Below, piece by piece: positions 7,381-16,957 of a stretch of 64,000 nucleotides of DNA. Position numbers and translations under genes: made by a program. The DNA lies in assembly GCA_964593865.1 (NCBI GenBank), contig CAZQKE010000093.1, positions 1-64,000 of the forward strand, read 5' to 3'. This DNA is from CAZQKE01 sp964593865. Its GTDB lineage: Bacteria; Chloroflexota; Anaerolineae; JAAYZQ01. Position 1 is the first letter of the stretch; every line of letters starts with the position of its first letter. The notes beneath the pieces were generated by a model that was not told where the DNA came from, ran no database searches, and saw nothing but the letters and a program-made list of their open reading frames with translations.

Positions 7381-7794
7381 ATGGCCGTAGATCTGAGCGA
7401 CCTCAACGTTCTTATCGTTGAGGACAACGTGCGCAACTATGCTCTTCTGGCAAGACTTCTTTCCTTCATGCGCGTCAAGCAGACCGAATGGAAACGCTCA
7501 GGATGGCACGTCCTGGAATTCGCCCAGGATACCATGCCCAAAGTGGACCTGATCCTGCTGGATATTCATCTGCCGGAGGAAGACGGATACCAGATTTTGG
7601 AACGTCTCCGCCAAGATGAACGCTTCCGCGATACCAAGATCGTGGCCGTCACGGCGGACATCAGCAAGGCCAACCTGACACGGGCCAGAGAAGCCGGTTT
7701 CGACGGGTTCCTTGCCAAACCTATTGACGTGGACCGCTTTCCCGAACAGATCCAGCGCATCCTTGAAGGGGAACCGGTGTGGGACCTAGGCTAG
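7381..7794 (+). CDS. Single-domain response regulator with altered second strand
   Basis: 137 aa, receiver only. It has the acidic pair in LIVEDN, Asp61 in LILLDIHLPEEDG, Thr91 (AVTAD) and Lys113 (AKPI). The region between helix 1 and strand 3 (residues 30-50) is unlike a standard receiver: LSFMRVKQTEWKRSGW replaces the usual short turn, and this could change partner choice. The start follows AGGAG. Its stop is seven bases from the membrane kinase that follows, so the two genes probably form a kinase-receiver pair. Confidence 0.9.
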   Translation: MAVDLSDLNVLIVEDNVRNYALLARLLSFMRVKQTEWKRSGWHVLEFAQDTMPKVDLILLDIHLPEEDGYQILERLRQDERFRDTKIVAVTADISKANLTRAREAGFDGFLAKPIDVDRFPEQIQRILEGEPVWDLG

Positions 7795-7801
7795 GCGGTT
7801 G

Positions 7802-10144
7802 ATGGCACAACGAGCCATTGCAGCGATCAGAGCCTATTTTGCTCCTCCGCCGCCGGCCCAAATCGCACCGACCCTCGGTTTGCGAGGAGGGTTGGGCAAA
7901 ACTCTGCTCATCTCCTTTCTCCTGTTGGCCATTGTCCCGTTGAGTCTGCTGTCTTTTCTCACCTACCATCAGATTCAGCGCGATACAGGCAAGATCCTCA
8001 TCGGTTCCCTGGAGACGATGGTGTCGCTCAAAGAGGAATCCCTGGTCACGCGGTTGGAAGCTTATGAGCATGACCTGGCCCTGATGTCAACGGTCGTGGC
8101 ACAGCAGGCAGACCCAATCCCTGCCCTGGAAGCAGTCCTGGCCACCAGCCGCAGTGTGGAGCCGACGTTATCTGCCCTGGCTTGGGCCGATCCGGAGTCG
8201 GGCCGGATCTTGGCCCAAGTCCCTGCCATTGACATCGGTGCGGAAAGACTGCAGCCCTTGATCGCAGGAGAAAGCAGATGGCTCATCATCTCCGACGGGT
8301 CGGGGGGCGGAGCGGACCTCCTGGCTCTGGCCCATTCTCGGGATGATGGGCGATTGATCGGCTTTTGGGATGCTTATCCGATCCAACAGATCATTACCAA
8401 ATCAGACAAGCCGGAACAGGGGATCGCCACCTTTTTGGTGACGGAGGATGGCCTTATCATTTCCGCAGAGGGGATCGCGCCGTTGCCTTCGGACCCGGAA
8501 GCCCTTTCGGAAGGCATCGTCCAGGCGGTACAAGGGCGGAACGGCGTCGGCTCCTACGACAGCCTGACGGGGGAAGCGGTTTTCGGCGCATACCGTTGGA
8601 ACCCCGATTTCCATTTCGCCTTGTTGGCAGAGCAATCGCAAGCCCAAGCCCTGGCCGCCGGAGACACCCTGACGGCCATGGTCGTCGGTGCAACCTTGGC
8701 GGTAGCGCTGATCACGGCTGCTATCGCTGCCGTTGTCACCCGCCGTGTGACCGCTCCCATCGTCCAGCTGACCGAAACGGCTGCCTGGATGGCACGAGGC
8801 GATCTAAACCAACAGGTAAAGGTAGACCGCCGCGACGAGATCGGCGTTTTGGCCCGTGCCTTCAATCGCATGGCCGCCGAGCTGCGCATCCTTTACGGGG
8901 AACTGGAAGCCAAAGTTGCGGAGCGCACCCGCCAGTTGGAGGAGGCCAACGCCCACACGCGCTACCATGTGATGCAACTGGCCATCAGCGCGGAGGTGGC
9001 CCGCGTTGCCAGCTCCATTCGGGACCTGGACGAACTCCTTTCTACCGTAGTAGAGTTGCTTAGCAGGGCCTTTGAACTATCCCGAGTCTCCGTATACCTG
9101 CTGAGCGACGACGGCAAGCAGGCCATCCTCCAGGTCAGCAGCGCAGAGCAATTGCCCTGTTGCGTGCCCGTGGGCGGTGAGGACCTGGTGGGACAAGTAG
9201 CCGAAGACGGCGTCCGCCGTGTCGTGCGGGAAACCCACCCTTGCCGGATGGTAGTGCCCTTGCGCGTGGGAGGACGGGTGCTGGGTGTCCTAGACCTGCA
9301 CAGCGACCGTGCCGATGATTTTGGGGAAAACGACCAGTTGGTGTACCAGTCGCTGGCCGATCAGATCAGCATCGCCATTGAGAATGCGCGGGCCTATGCT
9401 CTGGAACATGAGACGGTCCTGCGGCTGCGAGAACTGGATCGCATCCAGTCCGAATTCCTGACCAATATGTCCCACGCCCTGCGCACACCTCTCAACTCAA
9501 TCATCGGCTTTTCGCGGTTTCTGCTCAAAGAGATAGACGGTCCTCTCAACGAGCGACAACGGGCCGATCTGGAAAATATCTACCAAAGCGGGCGACAGCT
9601 GCTGGGCTTGATCAACGACATGCTGGATCTTTCGCAATTGGACCTGGGAACTGCACCCTTTTCCCTGGCGCAGGTGGATCTGGCCGAAATTATTGAAGGG
9701 GTTATGGCCACGGCCCGCGCCCTTGCCCGCGGCAAAGCGGTTCGCCTGCATGACGATGTGCCGGAGGACCTCCCCCCCTTGTACACCGACGGTCAGCGGC
9801 TGCGCCAAGTAATCTTGGCCTTGCTGTCCAATGCCGTCAAATTCACCGAAGAAGGCGACATCTGGCTGCGCGTCACCGCCGATGAGGAGCATGTGACCAT
9901 CAGTGTCAAGGATACGGGCATTGGCATCCCGCCGGCGGAGCAGGCACGTCTCTTTGCCGACGAGCGGCGCGACCGCGTGGCACAGGATACGGTCCCCGGC
10001 TTCGGCTTGGCGATCAGCCGCCGGGTCGTCGAGCGGCTGGGTGGCCGAATCTGGGTGACAAGTGAAGTGGGGAAAGGTTCAACCTTCACCCTGTCATTGC
10101 CGCTCAGGGCAGAAAAGACAGAAGGACAGGTAGAGGACACATGA
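7802..10144 (+). CDS. Membrane histidine kinase: Cache-like sensor, HAMP, GAF, HisKA, HATPase
   Basis: 780 aa. TM1 at about 33-55, an extracytoplasmic Cache-like sensor at about 56-285, TM2 at about 288-312, then HAMP (to about 366), GAF (390-540), HisKA and HATPase. The phosphoacceptor is His558 in NMSHALRTPLNS. The Glu that normally follows the His (SHELR) is Ala here, while the SHELRTPL form is intact in the kinase at 46090. The ATP-binding motifs LLSNAVKFT, DTGIGIP and GFGLAIS are present. That Glu normally assists phosphotransfer, so activity may be reduced or biased. The ATG at 7802 is preferred to the TTG one codon earlier. It ends in an ATGA overlap with the next gene. Confidence 0.93.
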   Translation: MAQRAIAAIRAYFAPPPPAQIAPTLGLRGGLGKTLLISFLLLAIVPLSLLSFLTYHQIQRDTGKILIGSLETMVSLKEESLVTRLEAYEHDLALMSTVVAQQADPIPALEAVLATSRSVEPTLSALAWADPESGRILAQVPAIDIGAERLQPLIAGESRWLIISDGSGGGADLLALAHSRDDGRLIGFWDAYPIQQIITKSDKPEQGIATFLVTEDGLIISAEGIAPLPSDPEALSEGIVQAVQGRNGVGSYDSLTGEAVFGAYRWNPDFHFALLAEQSQAQALAAGDTLTAMVVGATLAVALITAAIAAVVTRRVTAPIVQLTETAAWMARGDLNQQVKVDRRDEIGVLARAFNRMAAELRILYGELEAKVAERTRQLEEANAHTRYHVMQLAISAEVARVASSIRDLDELLSTVVELLSRAFELSRVSVYLLSDDGKQAILQVSSAEQLPCCVPVGGEDLVGQVAEDGVRRVVRETHPCRMVVPLRVGGRVLGVLDLHSDRADDFGENDQLVYQSLADQISIAIENARAYALEHETVLRLRELDRIQSEFLTNMSHALRTPLNSIIGFSRFLLKEIDGPLNERQRADLENIYQSGRQLLGLINDMLDLSQLDLGTAPFSLAQVDLAEIIEGVMATARALARGKAVRLHDDVPEDLPPLYTDGQRLRQVILALLSNAVKFTEEGDIWLRVTADEEHVTISVKDTGIGIPPAEQARLFADERRDRVAQDTVPGFGLAISRRVVERLGGRIWVTSEVGKGSTFTLSLPLRAEKTEGQVEDT

Positions 10145-11163
10145 CGGTGGACCAAGCGATCATGGATAGGGAGACCATGCGACAACTTCTGGTCGAGGAG
10201 TTGCCATACGTGCTGCGTGAGTATCCCTCCATCCGCTACAGCGTGATCGGCATCGTGGCCGAGACCTTTGCCAAACAGAGCGACATACAAAGCATCCTGG
10301 AGCATCTCACCTTCCTGCGTGAGGATTTCAACCGCCGCATGGAGGGATTCGCCCAGCGGCTGGACGAGCAGCGCGAAGACTATAACCGGCGCATGGAGGA
10401 ATTCGCCAAGCGACAGGACGAGTTCGCCCGGCGATTGGATGCGTTTGCCCAACGGCTGGACGAGCAACGCGAAGACTATAACCGGCGCATGGAGGAATTC
10501 GCCAAGCGCCAGGACGAATTCGCCCGGCGGCTGGACGAGCAGCGCGAAGACTATAACCGGCGTATGGAAGAATTCGCCAAGCGGCAGGACGAATTCGCCC
10601 GGCGGCTGGACGAGCAGCGCGAAGACTATAACCGGCGCATGGAGGAATTCGCCAAGCGGCAGGACGAATTCGCCCGGCGGCTGGACGAGCAGCGCGAAGA
10701 CTATAACCGGCGTATGGAAGAATTCGCCCAGCGCCAAGACCGGCACGAACGGTGGCTGGAATCCCAGATCGGCGCCCTGGGTGCTCGTTGGGGCATCATG
10801 GCAGAAGAATCGTTCCGCAACGGCCTCACCGGTATTTTGGACGACCGCTTTGGGATGCAGGTGGAACGGTTTTGGCAAGTGGATACCAGCGGTCGGGTAT
10901 TCGGCCATCCCGACCAGGTTGAGATTGATGTCGTAGTGCACGACGGCGAACACTGGCTCCTGGAACTCAAGTCGTCCATGAGCCGCGGGGATGTGTACCT
11001 TTTTGAGCGCAAAGTCGCCTTCTACGAAGAGCTTAAAAGCGTCCAAGCAGCGCGCAAGATCATCATCTCACCTATGGTGGAACGCGGTGCGGAGGAAGTA
11101 GCCCGGTCGTTAGGAATTGAGGTATATACATCCGCCTACGATCTTGAGATCCAAAGGCGATAA
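10141..11163 (+). CDS. Coiled-coil protein with C-terminal PD-(D/E)xK-like domain (DUF3782 type)
   Basis: 340 aa. A helical head (1-70) is followed by five near-identical 25-residue repeats (about 73-204; unit RLDEQREDYNRRMEEFAKRQ plus DEFAR), predicted to form a long charged coiled coil. The C-terminal domain has Asp263 in VEIDVVV and Glu275-x-Lys277 in LLELKSS, the spacing of a PD-(D/E)xK nuclease fold. Related DUF3782 proteins are known only as predicted nuclease-like proteins. It is translationally coupled to the kinase by ATGA. Its role in a signalling locus is unknown; a structural or scaffold function for the coil is possible. Confidence 0.8.
   Translation: MTVDQAIMDRETMRQLLVEELPYVLREYPSIRYSVIGIVAETFAKQSDIQSILEHLTFLREDFNRRMEGFAQRLDEQREDYNRRMEEFAKRQDEFARRLDAFAQRLDEQREDYNRRMEEFAKRQDEFARRLDEQREDYNRRMEEFAKRQDEFARRLDEQREDYNRRMEEFAKRQDEFARRLDEQREDYNRRMEEFAQRQDRHERWLESQIGALGARWGIMAEESFRNGLTGILDDRFGMQVERFWQVDTSGRVFGHPDQVEIDVVVHDGEHWLLELKSSMSRGDVYLFERKVAFYEELKSVQAARKIIISPMVERGAEEVARSLGIEVYTSAYDLEIQRR
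10357..10752 (+). repeat. Five 75-bp tandem coding repeats with a 21-bp insert
   Basis: Copies lie at 10357-10431, 10453-10527, 10528-10602, 10603-10677 and 10678-10752 (the last diverged at its end). A 21-bp partial unit encoding RLDAFAQ lies between copies 1 and 2. Copies 3 and 5 share CGTATGGAA while 2 and 4 share CGCATGGAG, which suggests duplication of a 150-bp pair. All lengths are multiples of three. Confidence 0.9.
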
Positions 11164-11175
11164 CGGAGATTGCCG

Positions 11176-13539
11176 ATGCAACAAAGAAGGGCAAGCCGCC
11201 TGTTCTATCCGGGTGACTGGCCAATCGGGGTCAAACTTCTCTTGGGCTTCGGCTTGATGGCCCTGGTGACGTTGGGATTGGCCGCCGTCAACCTGTATAA
11301 CTTTATTTCCATCCAGCGTACCGTGGACAAAGCCCTCCAAGAAGGGTTGCAAATACAAACTCTGAGCACCCAGATTCAGAACAATCTGGCTGCTGCCCGT
11401 CAGAACGAGCAGGCCTTCCTCTTGCACTGGCAAGACGAAGGTTACGAACAAGCGTTCAATGCCTACTTGATCCCCTTTGGAGAACACGTTGCCGACATCC
11501 ATAGCCAAGTTGACACCATTGAACACCTGATAGCCGATCAACCGCACCTTTCACCTTATGCCCAGGAAGCCCCTCGGCGGCTAAAGTCTGCCGTAGATAC
11601 TTACCGCAGTGAGTTCATCCAAGTTGCCGATCTGCTCCGGCAGCGGGGTGATCAGGACGGTGGGACCATCGGTGAATTGGAGGGTACCGCCGACCGGTTG
11701 TCGCTGATCCTGTTCCAAGTCAAACAGCCGGAGCTGCATAACGCCTTCTTGCAGCTCCGGCTGAACGAAATGCTCTACCGGCTGCACGGGGACCAGCAAG
11801 CACGGAACCAGACGCGCGTCTCGTTGGCTCAGCTCCAAGTTCTGGTTGAATGGCTCACCCCGGAGATCGCCGACCAGACTCTCCCCCTCTTGGAAAGGTA
11901 TGAACAGGCATTCAACGAGCTGGTCGCCTTGGATACGGCCATTGCCCAACACACCGCTGCTTACACCGAGGCCGTAAACGAAGTGCAGGTCGCCGCCTTG
12001 GAAGTTGCCGCTGCAGGTACCACCTTGGCCGATGCCGACCTGAGCGGCATCACCGCCGGCATTCAACGGGCTTCGCGCCTTGCTCTCTCGGCCGTTGCCT
12101 TGTCGTTGCTCCTGAGCGTCTTGTTGGCTTGGCTGTTCACACGGCAGATCGCCCGGCCCATCCAATCCCTGGCCGAAACCGCCCGCCGGATCGAGGGCGG
12201 AGATATGACCGCCCAAGCCCCCATCCGCTCCCAGGATGAGATCGGCGTTCTGGCCCAAACCTTCAACAGCATGGCCGCCCAGATCGGAGACCTGATCGCC
12301 GGTCTGGAGCTGCAGGTTGCCCAACGTACCCAGGACCTAGAGCGACGGGCCGCCCTCTTGGAGATCGCAGCCGATGTAGGACGAACCGTCGCCTCCATCT
12401 TGGAGTTGGACCTTCTGACCCGCCGCATCGTCGAATTGGTCCGGGAGCGATTTGACCTCTATTATGCAGGACTCTTTCTGGTAGATGAAGCCGGTGAATA
12501 CGCCGTGCTGGCGGCAGGTACCGGGGAAGCAGGGCGTGTGATGAGGGAACAAGGATACAAGTTGCGGATCGGCGGAGCCTCTATGGTCGGCACCGCCTGT
12601 GCACAAAAAGAAGTCCGTATCGCCCTGGATGTGGCCGATCCTCCCACCACCGCCGAAGTCGTCCGCTTTGACAACCCTCTCCTACCGGATACCCGCTCGG
12701 AAATGGCCTTACCTCTGATCGTCGGCGAACGGGTGCTGGGTGCCCTGGACGTGCAATCTACCGAACCGGCGGCCTTTTCCCAAGAGGACATCACCGTCTT
12801 GCAACTTGTGGCCGATCAGGTTGCCATTGCCATAGATAACGCCCGCAAGTTCTCTGAAGAAGCGACGTTGTTGGAAGCAACCAGTCCCATCTTTCGCCTC
12901 AGCCGTCGTTTGACCACCGTGGCGACCACAGAAGACGTCATCCAGACGATCATACAAGCCGTTGCCGATACCGACGCCGACGGTTGCATGATCGCCCGCT
13001 TTGGCTTTGTTCGGGATCAGATCGCGACGATCACCTTTTTGGGAGAATGGCGGCGCCACGGCAACCCGCAGATCCCCATCGGGCAACCTTTCCCCATGCA
13101 GGACAACGTCAGCATGGAAGCCCTGACCACCTTTTGGATGACCGAAGACATACAGCAAGACAACCATCTCTCTCCAGAGTTCCGGCAATTCCTGATTCGG
13201 CGTGACGTTCAAGCCGTAGGCAACATCCCTCTGCGGGTTGGTCAGCGCGCCATCGGCTTCATCGTGGTATTCCGTAGTATACCGGGTCCCTTTAGCGCAG
13301 TAGACATCCAATTGTATACGGTGCTGGCCGATCAAGCGGCCTTGGCCCTGGAACGCACCCGCCTCCTGGAAGAGACACAGCAGCGGGCCGAGCGGGAACG
13401 CATCATCCGCAACCTGAGCGACCGCTTGACCTCCGCTTTTGCGTTGGACACGATCCTACAAACCGCCGTAGAAGGCCTGAGTAGCATGGTCAAAGCGAGC
13501 GGCGGGTACATTGAACTCAAGGTGGGGGAGGAGAGATGA
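11176..13539 (+). CDS. Kinase-less receptor: 4-helix-bundle sensor, HAMP, two GAF domains
   Basis: 787 aa. TM1 at about 18-44, an extracytoplasmic helical sensor rich in Gln and Leu (45-298), TM2 at about 300-322, HAMP (to about 375), GAF1 (400-560, with LYYAGLFLV, SMVGTAC and LPDTRSEMALPL) and GAF2 (575-735). It ends with the C-terminal module common to the array (RERIIRNLSDRL..LDTILQTAVEG), here the most divergent copy. There is no kinase or other output domain. The ATG at 11176 is chosen because GGAG lies seven bases upstream; a TTG at 11170 is too close. It is linked by ATGA to the next gene. Confidence 0.88.
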   Translation: MQQRRASRLFYPGDWPIGVKLLLGFGLMALVTLGLAAVNLYNFISIQRTVDKALQEGLQIQTLSTQIQNNLAAARQNEQAFLLHWQDEGYEQAFNAYLIPFGEHVADIHSQVDTIEHLIADQPHLSPYAQEAPRRLKSAVDTYRSEFIQVADLLRQRGDQDGGTIGELEGTADRLSLILFQVKQPELHNAFLQLRLNEMLYRLHGDQQARNQTRVSLAQLQVLVEWLTPEIADQTLPLLERYEQAFNELVALDTAIAQHTAAYTEAVNEVQVAALEVAAAGTTLADADLSGITAGIQRASRLALSAVALSLLLSVLLAWLFTRQIARPIQSLAETARRIEGGDMTAQAPIRSQDEIGVLAQTFNSMAAQIGDLIAGLELQVAQRTQDLERRAALLEIAADVGRTVASILELDLLTRRIVELVRERFDLYYAGLFLVDEAGEYAVLAAGTGEAGRVMREQGYKLRIGGASMVGTACAQKEVRIALDVADPPTTAEVVRFDNPLLPDTRSEMALPLIVGERVLGALDVQSTEPAAFSQEDITVLQLVADQVAIAIDNARKFSEEATLLEATSPIFRLSRRLTTVATTEDVIQTIIQAVADTDADGCMIARFGFVRDQIATITFLGEWRRHGNPQIPIGQPFPMQDNVSMEALTTFWMTEDIQQDNHLSPEFRQFLIRRDVQAVGNIPLRVGQRAIGFIVVFRSIPGPFSAVDIQLYTVLADQAALALERTRLLEETQQRAERERIIRNLSDRLTSAFALDTILQTAVEGLSSMVKASGGYIELKVGEER

Positions 13540-15182
13540 CGGCCCAACACACGCCTCATGCCATCCCCGAACCGGCCGCCGAGTTACAGGCATGGCGGGC
13601 GCGGGCGCTGAACATCCTGTTCTGGATCATCCTCATCGTAGCAACCCCACGGGTCGCCAAGAACATCATCGAGACCGTTGGCACTCCTGAATGGTGGTCA
13701 CAAACCGCACCCTTTGTCGCAATCTACCTGCTCTTCTTCGCCCTGACGGTGTTTCATCGTCTGGACTTCCGCCTACGTGCTTGGGGATTGGTGATCATCG
13801 GCTATGTCTTTGCGGTGGTCTCTATGGCCCTGTTCGGGCTGGTCGGCAGCGGACGGAGCCTACTGCTTGCCATGCCGTTGCTTGGCATGATGTTGATCGG
13901 GCCGCGTCCCGGCCTGGCGATGATGGGCTTGAGCCTGTTGCTTTACGGCCTCTTTTCCCTCTTTGCCTACTTGGGCTGGCTGCAAAACTGGTTGACCATG
14001 ACCGAGAACCCCACCGACCTAGAGACTTGGACCGGCGCCATCGGGCCGGTGTTCGCCGGACTGCTGATCATGCTGGTCGTGATGCAGTGGCTCTTTACCC
14101 GTGCCCAGACCCGGCTCATTGAAGAGGCACGCCGGACGGCGGCAGAGTTGGCCCAGGCCCGCGATCAGCTCCAAGCCCACAGCAACGCCCTTGACCGCTA
14201 CACCCGTCTATTGGAAGTCGGTTCTCTCGTCTCCCGCGAAACGGCCGTGCTGCGGGACCGCGAGGAACTGTTGGATCGGGCCGTGCATCTGATCGCCCAA
14301 CAACTGGATTTTGACCAGGTTGCGGTCTATTTGATAACCGAAGGAGGCGACATTGACCTGGTCGCCGTGGCCCATCCGCGGCCTACCCACGAACTGACCG
14401 CCCTGCAGAGCATCCAACGGGTCATCCAGACCGGGATTCATCAGAGTAACCGCATCCCCTTAGAGGAAGGAGTACACCACGAACTGACCCTACCCCTTCG
14501 CAGCGCCGAGCAAGTGATCGGTGCACTGGATATTCACGCCACGCGGCCTGCAGTCTTTAGCGAACAAGAGATCGCTGCCCTGCAGGGAATGGCCGACCTG
14601 CTGGCCCTCGCCCTGGAAAATGCCCGTCTCCTGAGCGAGATGCAAACCAATCTGCGCGAACTAGACGCCCTCTACCGGCATTACACCCTTGAATCTTGGC
14701 AGCAATTCCTCGGCGGGCAACCGGAGCCTTTGCGTTATCGGAGTGGCGCCGATGAAATCCCTTCTCACGTCTGGGAACCGCTATTCGCCCAGGCCCGCGA
14801 AAGCGGCAAACCCGTCACCAAAGAGAGCACAAATGCAAAGGGAGAACAACGCTACCTATTGGCCATGCCGGTCAAGCTCCGCCAGATCCCCATCGGTGTT
14901 CTGGGCTTCCACCGCCCCGCCGATGCCGGTCCCTGGCAGGCCGACGACATCGCGGCCATCGAAACCGTAGCCGACCGGTTGGCCCTGGCCGTGGACAACG
15001 TGCGCCTCCTGGAAAGCGCGCAGCGTCGCGCCGCCCGCGAGCAAGCCATCGGCGAAGTGGCAACCCGGATACGCGAGTCCCTGGAAATGGAAACCGTGTT
15101 GCGGACGGCTGCAGAGGAAATGCGACGGACTCTGGGATTGGAAAGAGTAATCGTTCGCCTGGCAACACCGGAACAGACCTGA
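13536..15182 (+). CDS. Kinase-less receptor: six-TM sensor, GAF, Trp-type GAF
   Basis: 548 aa. Six predicted membrane helices (about 24-48, 57-73, 82-104, 106-124, 126-148, 168-188) with very short loops form an integral membrane sensor. A coiled coil (190-222) leads to a GAF domain (222-365), the Trp-type GAF variant (378-500; LESWQQFLGG, a VWEPLFAQA block, MPVKLRQIPIGVLGF) and the shared C-terminal module (ATRIRESLEMETVLRTA..VIVRLATPEQT). It has no catalytic output domain. The ATG overlaps the previous stop (ATGA), so expression is coupled. Confidence 0.88.
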   Translation: MTAQHTPHAIPEPAAELQAWRARALNILFWIILIVATPRVAKNIIETVGTPEWWSQTAPFVAIYLLFFALTVFHRLDFRLRAWGLVIIGYVFAVVSMALFGLVGSGRSLLLAMPLLGMMLIGPRPGLAMMGLSLLLYGLFSLFAYLGWLQNWLTMTENPTDLETWTGAIGPVFAGLLIMLVVMQWLFTRAQTRLIEEARRTAAELAQARDQLQAHSNALDRYTRLLEVGSLVSRETAVLRDREELLDRAVHLIAQQLDFDQVAVYLITEGGDIDLVAVAHPRPTHELTALQSIQRVIQTGIHQSNRIPLEEGVHHELTLPLRSAEQVIGALDIHATRPAVFSEQEIAALQGMADLLALALENARLLSEMQTNLRELDALYRHYTLESWQQFLGGQPEPLRYRSGADEIPSHVWEPLFAQARESGKPVTKESTNAKGEQRYLLAMPVKLRQIPIGVLGFHRPADAGPWQADDIAAIETVADRLALAVDNVRLLESAQRRAAREQAIGEVATRIRESLEMETVLRTAAEEMRRTLGLERVIVRLATPEQT

Positions 15183-15220
15183 CCCAATTACCGGTCAGGT
15201 CTGCGATGAGGAAGAGACCC

Positions 15221-16957
15221 ATGTTGACCTGGATCAAGCGGATACTCGCCCCGCCCGTCTTCGAAGGAGATGAAGAGAAAACGCGCCTTGCCCGTGCACT
15301 GCACGTGACCCTGCTCTCCCTGGCCGCGGTTGGCCTGATCTCCTCCACCGTAGGGGCGTTTGCCAAAGGGCACAACCCTACGCTGGTGGTTTCTGTTGCC
15401 ATCCTCACCGTTCTACTCCTGATCATATGGGGCATTGTACGCAAGGGCTACATCCACCCTTCCATCAACATTGTTGCCACCCTGACGATCTTCGTTCTGA
15501 GCACAGGGGCGGTTGGAGTCGTCGGAACCATCCGCGCCCCCATTACGGCCATCTACTTCTTGGGGGTCTCCGTGGCCGGCCTCCTTTTGGGGCTCCGAGG
15601 CTTGGTGATTTCCACCATCTTGAGCATATTGGCTTTGGGAGGGCTTTGGTGGGCGGAGAATTCCGGCATCATATCACCGATTCCTCCAACATCGACGGGG
15701 ATGGCTCAGTGGCTGACGTGGACGACATTGCTGAGCACTTCTGCTCTGTTCTTCGGCATTTCCACTCAGAACTTGAACGAGGAAGCAAAGAGGGCCAATC
15801 GCTACGCAGCCGAAGTAGAGCAACAGCGACGGTCGTTGGAGGACACCGTCCGGGAACGCACCCGAGATTTGGCCCGCCGCACCCGCTACTTGGAAGCGAC
15901 GGCCATCATTGCCCGGGACGCAGCTTCCGAATTGGATCTCCACGAATTGCTCTCCCGAGTTGCGTTGGCCGTCAGCGAGCGGTTCGGCTTCTACCACACG
16001 GGTATCTTCTTGTTAGACCCCAGCGGCGAGTGGGCCGAGTTACGAGCTGCCTCCAGCGAGGGCGGACAGCGGATGTTGGCCCGCAGCCATCGTCTGCGGG
16101 TGGGGAAAGAGGGGATCGTCGGCCGTGTCATACGACAGGGTCGGCCCCACGTCGCCCCGGACGTGCGCAAAGATCCCTTCTATCTTGGCAACCCGGATCT
16201 GCCCGAAACTCACTCCGAAGCAGCCCTGCCCTTGCGGGCCAGAGGGGAGATCATCGGTGCCCTTGACGTACAAAGCCGTGAGCCGGCTGCTTTTGATCCC
16301 GATGACATTGCCATCTTGCAGACTTTGGCCGATCAAGTTGCCATAGCCATCAGCAATGCCCGTTTGTTCCGCCAACTGGAGGAAAGCAGGGAAAGGGAGC
16401 GGCGGGTCTTTGGCGATTTGAGCCGCCAAGCGTGGCAGCGTCTGCTGCGCGAATACACCGGTCTGGGTTTTGTGAGCGATGGGCGGGGAACCTCACCGAT
16501 AGAGGACGTGTGGGAACCGCAAATGGAGGAAGCCGTTCGTAGCGGGCAGGTCGCCCAGGGAGATGGACATGTGGCTCCGGCGACAACCCTGTCCATCCCC
16601 ATCAAGGTACGCGGCCAGGTCATCGGAGTCGTGGACGGTCGCAAACCGGAGGGAGCAGGGGCATGGACGACCGACGAGATTGAACTCTTTCAGTCGCTCG
16701 CCGAGCAATTGAACATCGCCCTGGAAAGCGCACGCCTTTACCAAGAAACCCAGCGGCGCGCCGCCCAGGAACGGCTGCTCGGCGAGGTGACGGCCCGCAT
16801 GAGGGAGACGTTGGACATGGACACCGTCTTACAAACCGCCATCCGCGAGATCGGCACGGCTTTGGATTTCGCCGAAGTGGAAGTGCGGTTGGGAACCTCT
16901 GAGGTGTTCCGGGAAGAGGATGGAGAGTTTCCGGAAGGAGAGGAGGCAGCAGCATGA
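15221..16957 (+). CDS. Kinase-less receptor: six-TM sensor, GAF, Trp-type GAF
   Basis: 578 aa. The N terminus WIKRILAPPVFEGDEE is followed by six membrane helices (about 27-182). The same type of N terminus occurs in the paralogue at 19874 (RRIWTAPVVEDE), so the two are recent relatives. GAF spans about 224-385, the Trp-type GAF 395-520 (SRQAWQRLL, VWEPQMEEA, IPIKVRGQVIGV) and the C-terminal module follows (TARMRETLDMDTVLQTA..VEVRLGTSE), with a short acidic tail. I chose ATG 15221 because AGGAAG lies upstream; ATG 15206 has no ribosome binding site. It overlaps the next gene by ATGA. Confidence 0.88.
   Translation: MLTWIKRILAPPVFEGDEEKTRLARALHVTLLSLAAVGLISSTVGAFAKGHNPTLVVSVAILTVLLLIIWGIVRKGYIHPSINIVATLTIFVLSTGAVGVVGTIRAPITAIYFLGVSVAGLLLGLRGLVISTILSILALGGLWWAENSGIISPIPPTSTGMAQWLTWTTLLSTSALFFGISTQNLNEEAKRANRYAAEVEQQRRSLEDTVRERTRDLARRTRYLEATAIIARDAASELDLHELLSRVALAVSERFGFYHTGIFLLDPSGEWAELRAASSEGGQRMLARSHRLRVGKEGIVGRVIRQGRPHVAPDVRKDPFYLGNPDLPETHSEAALPLRARGEIIGALDVQSREPAAFDPDDIAILQTLADQVAIAISNARLFRQLEESRERERRVFGDLSRQAWQRLLREYTGLGFVSDGRGTSPIEDVWEPQMEEAVRSGQVAQGDGHVAPATTLSIPIKVRGQVIGVVDGRKPEGAGAWTTDEIELFQSLAEQLNIALESARLYQETQRRAAQERLLGEVTARMRETLDMDTVLQTAIREIGTALDFAEVEVRLGTSEVFREEDGEFPEGEEAAA

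Noticed and set aside
10357..10752. Possible CRISPR-like or minisatellite array
   Set aside because: Units are contiguous 75-bp coding repeats in one reading frame with no spacers; they encode a coiled coil.
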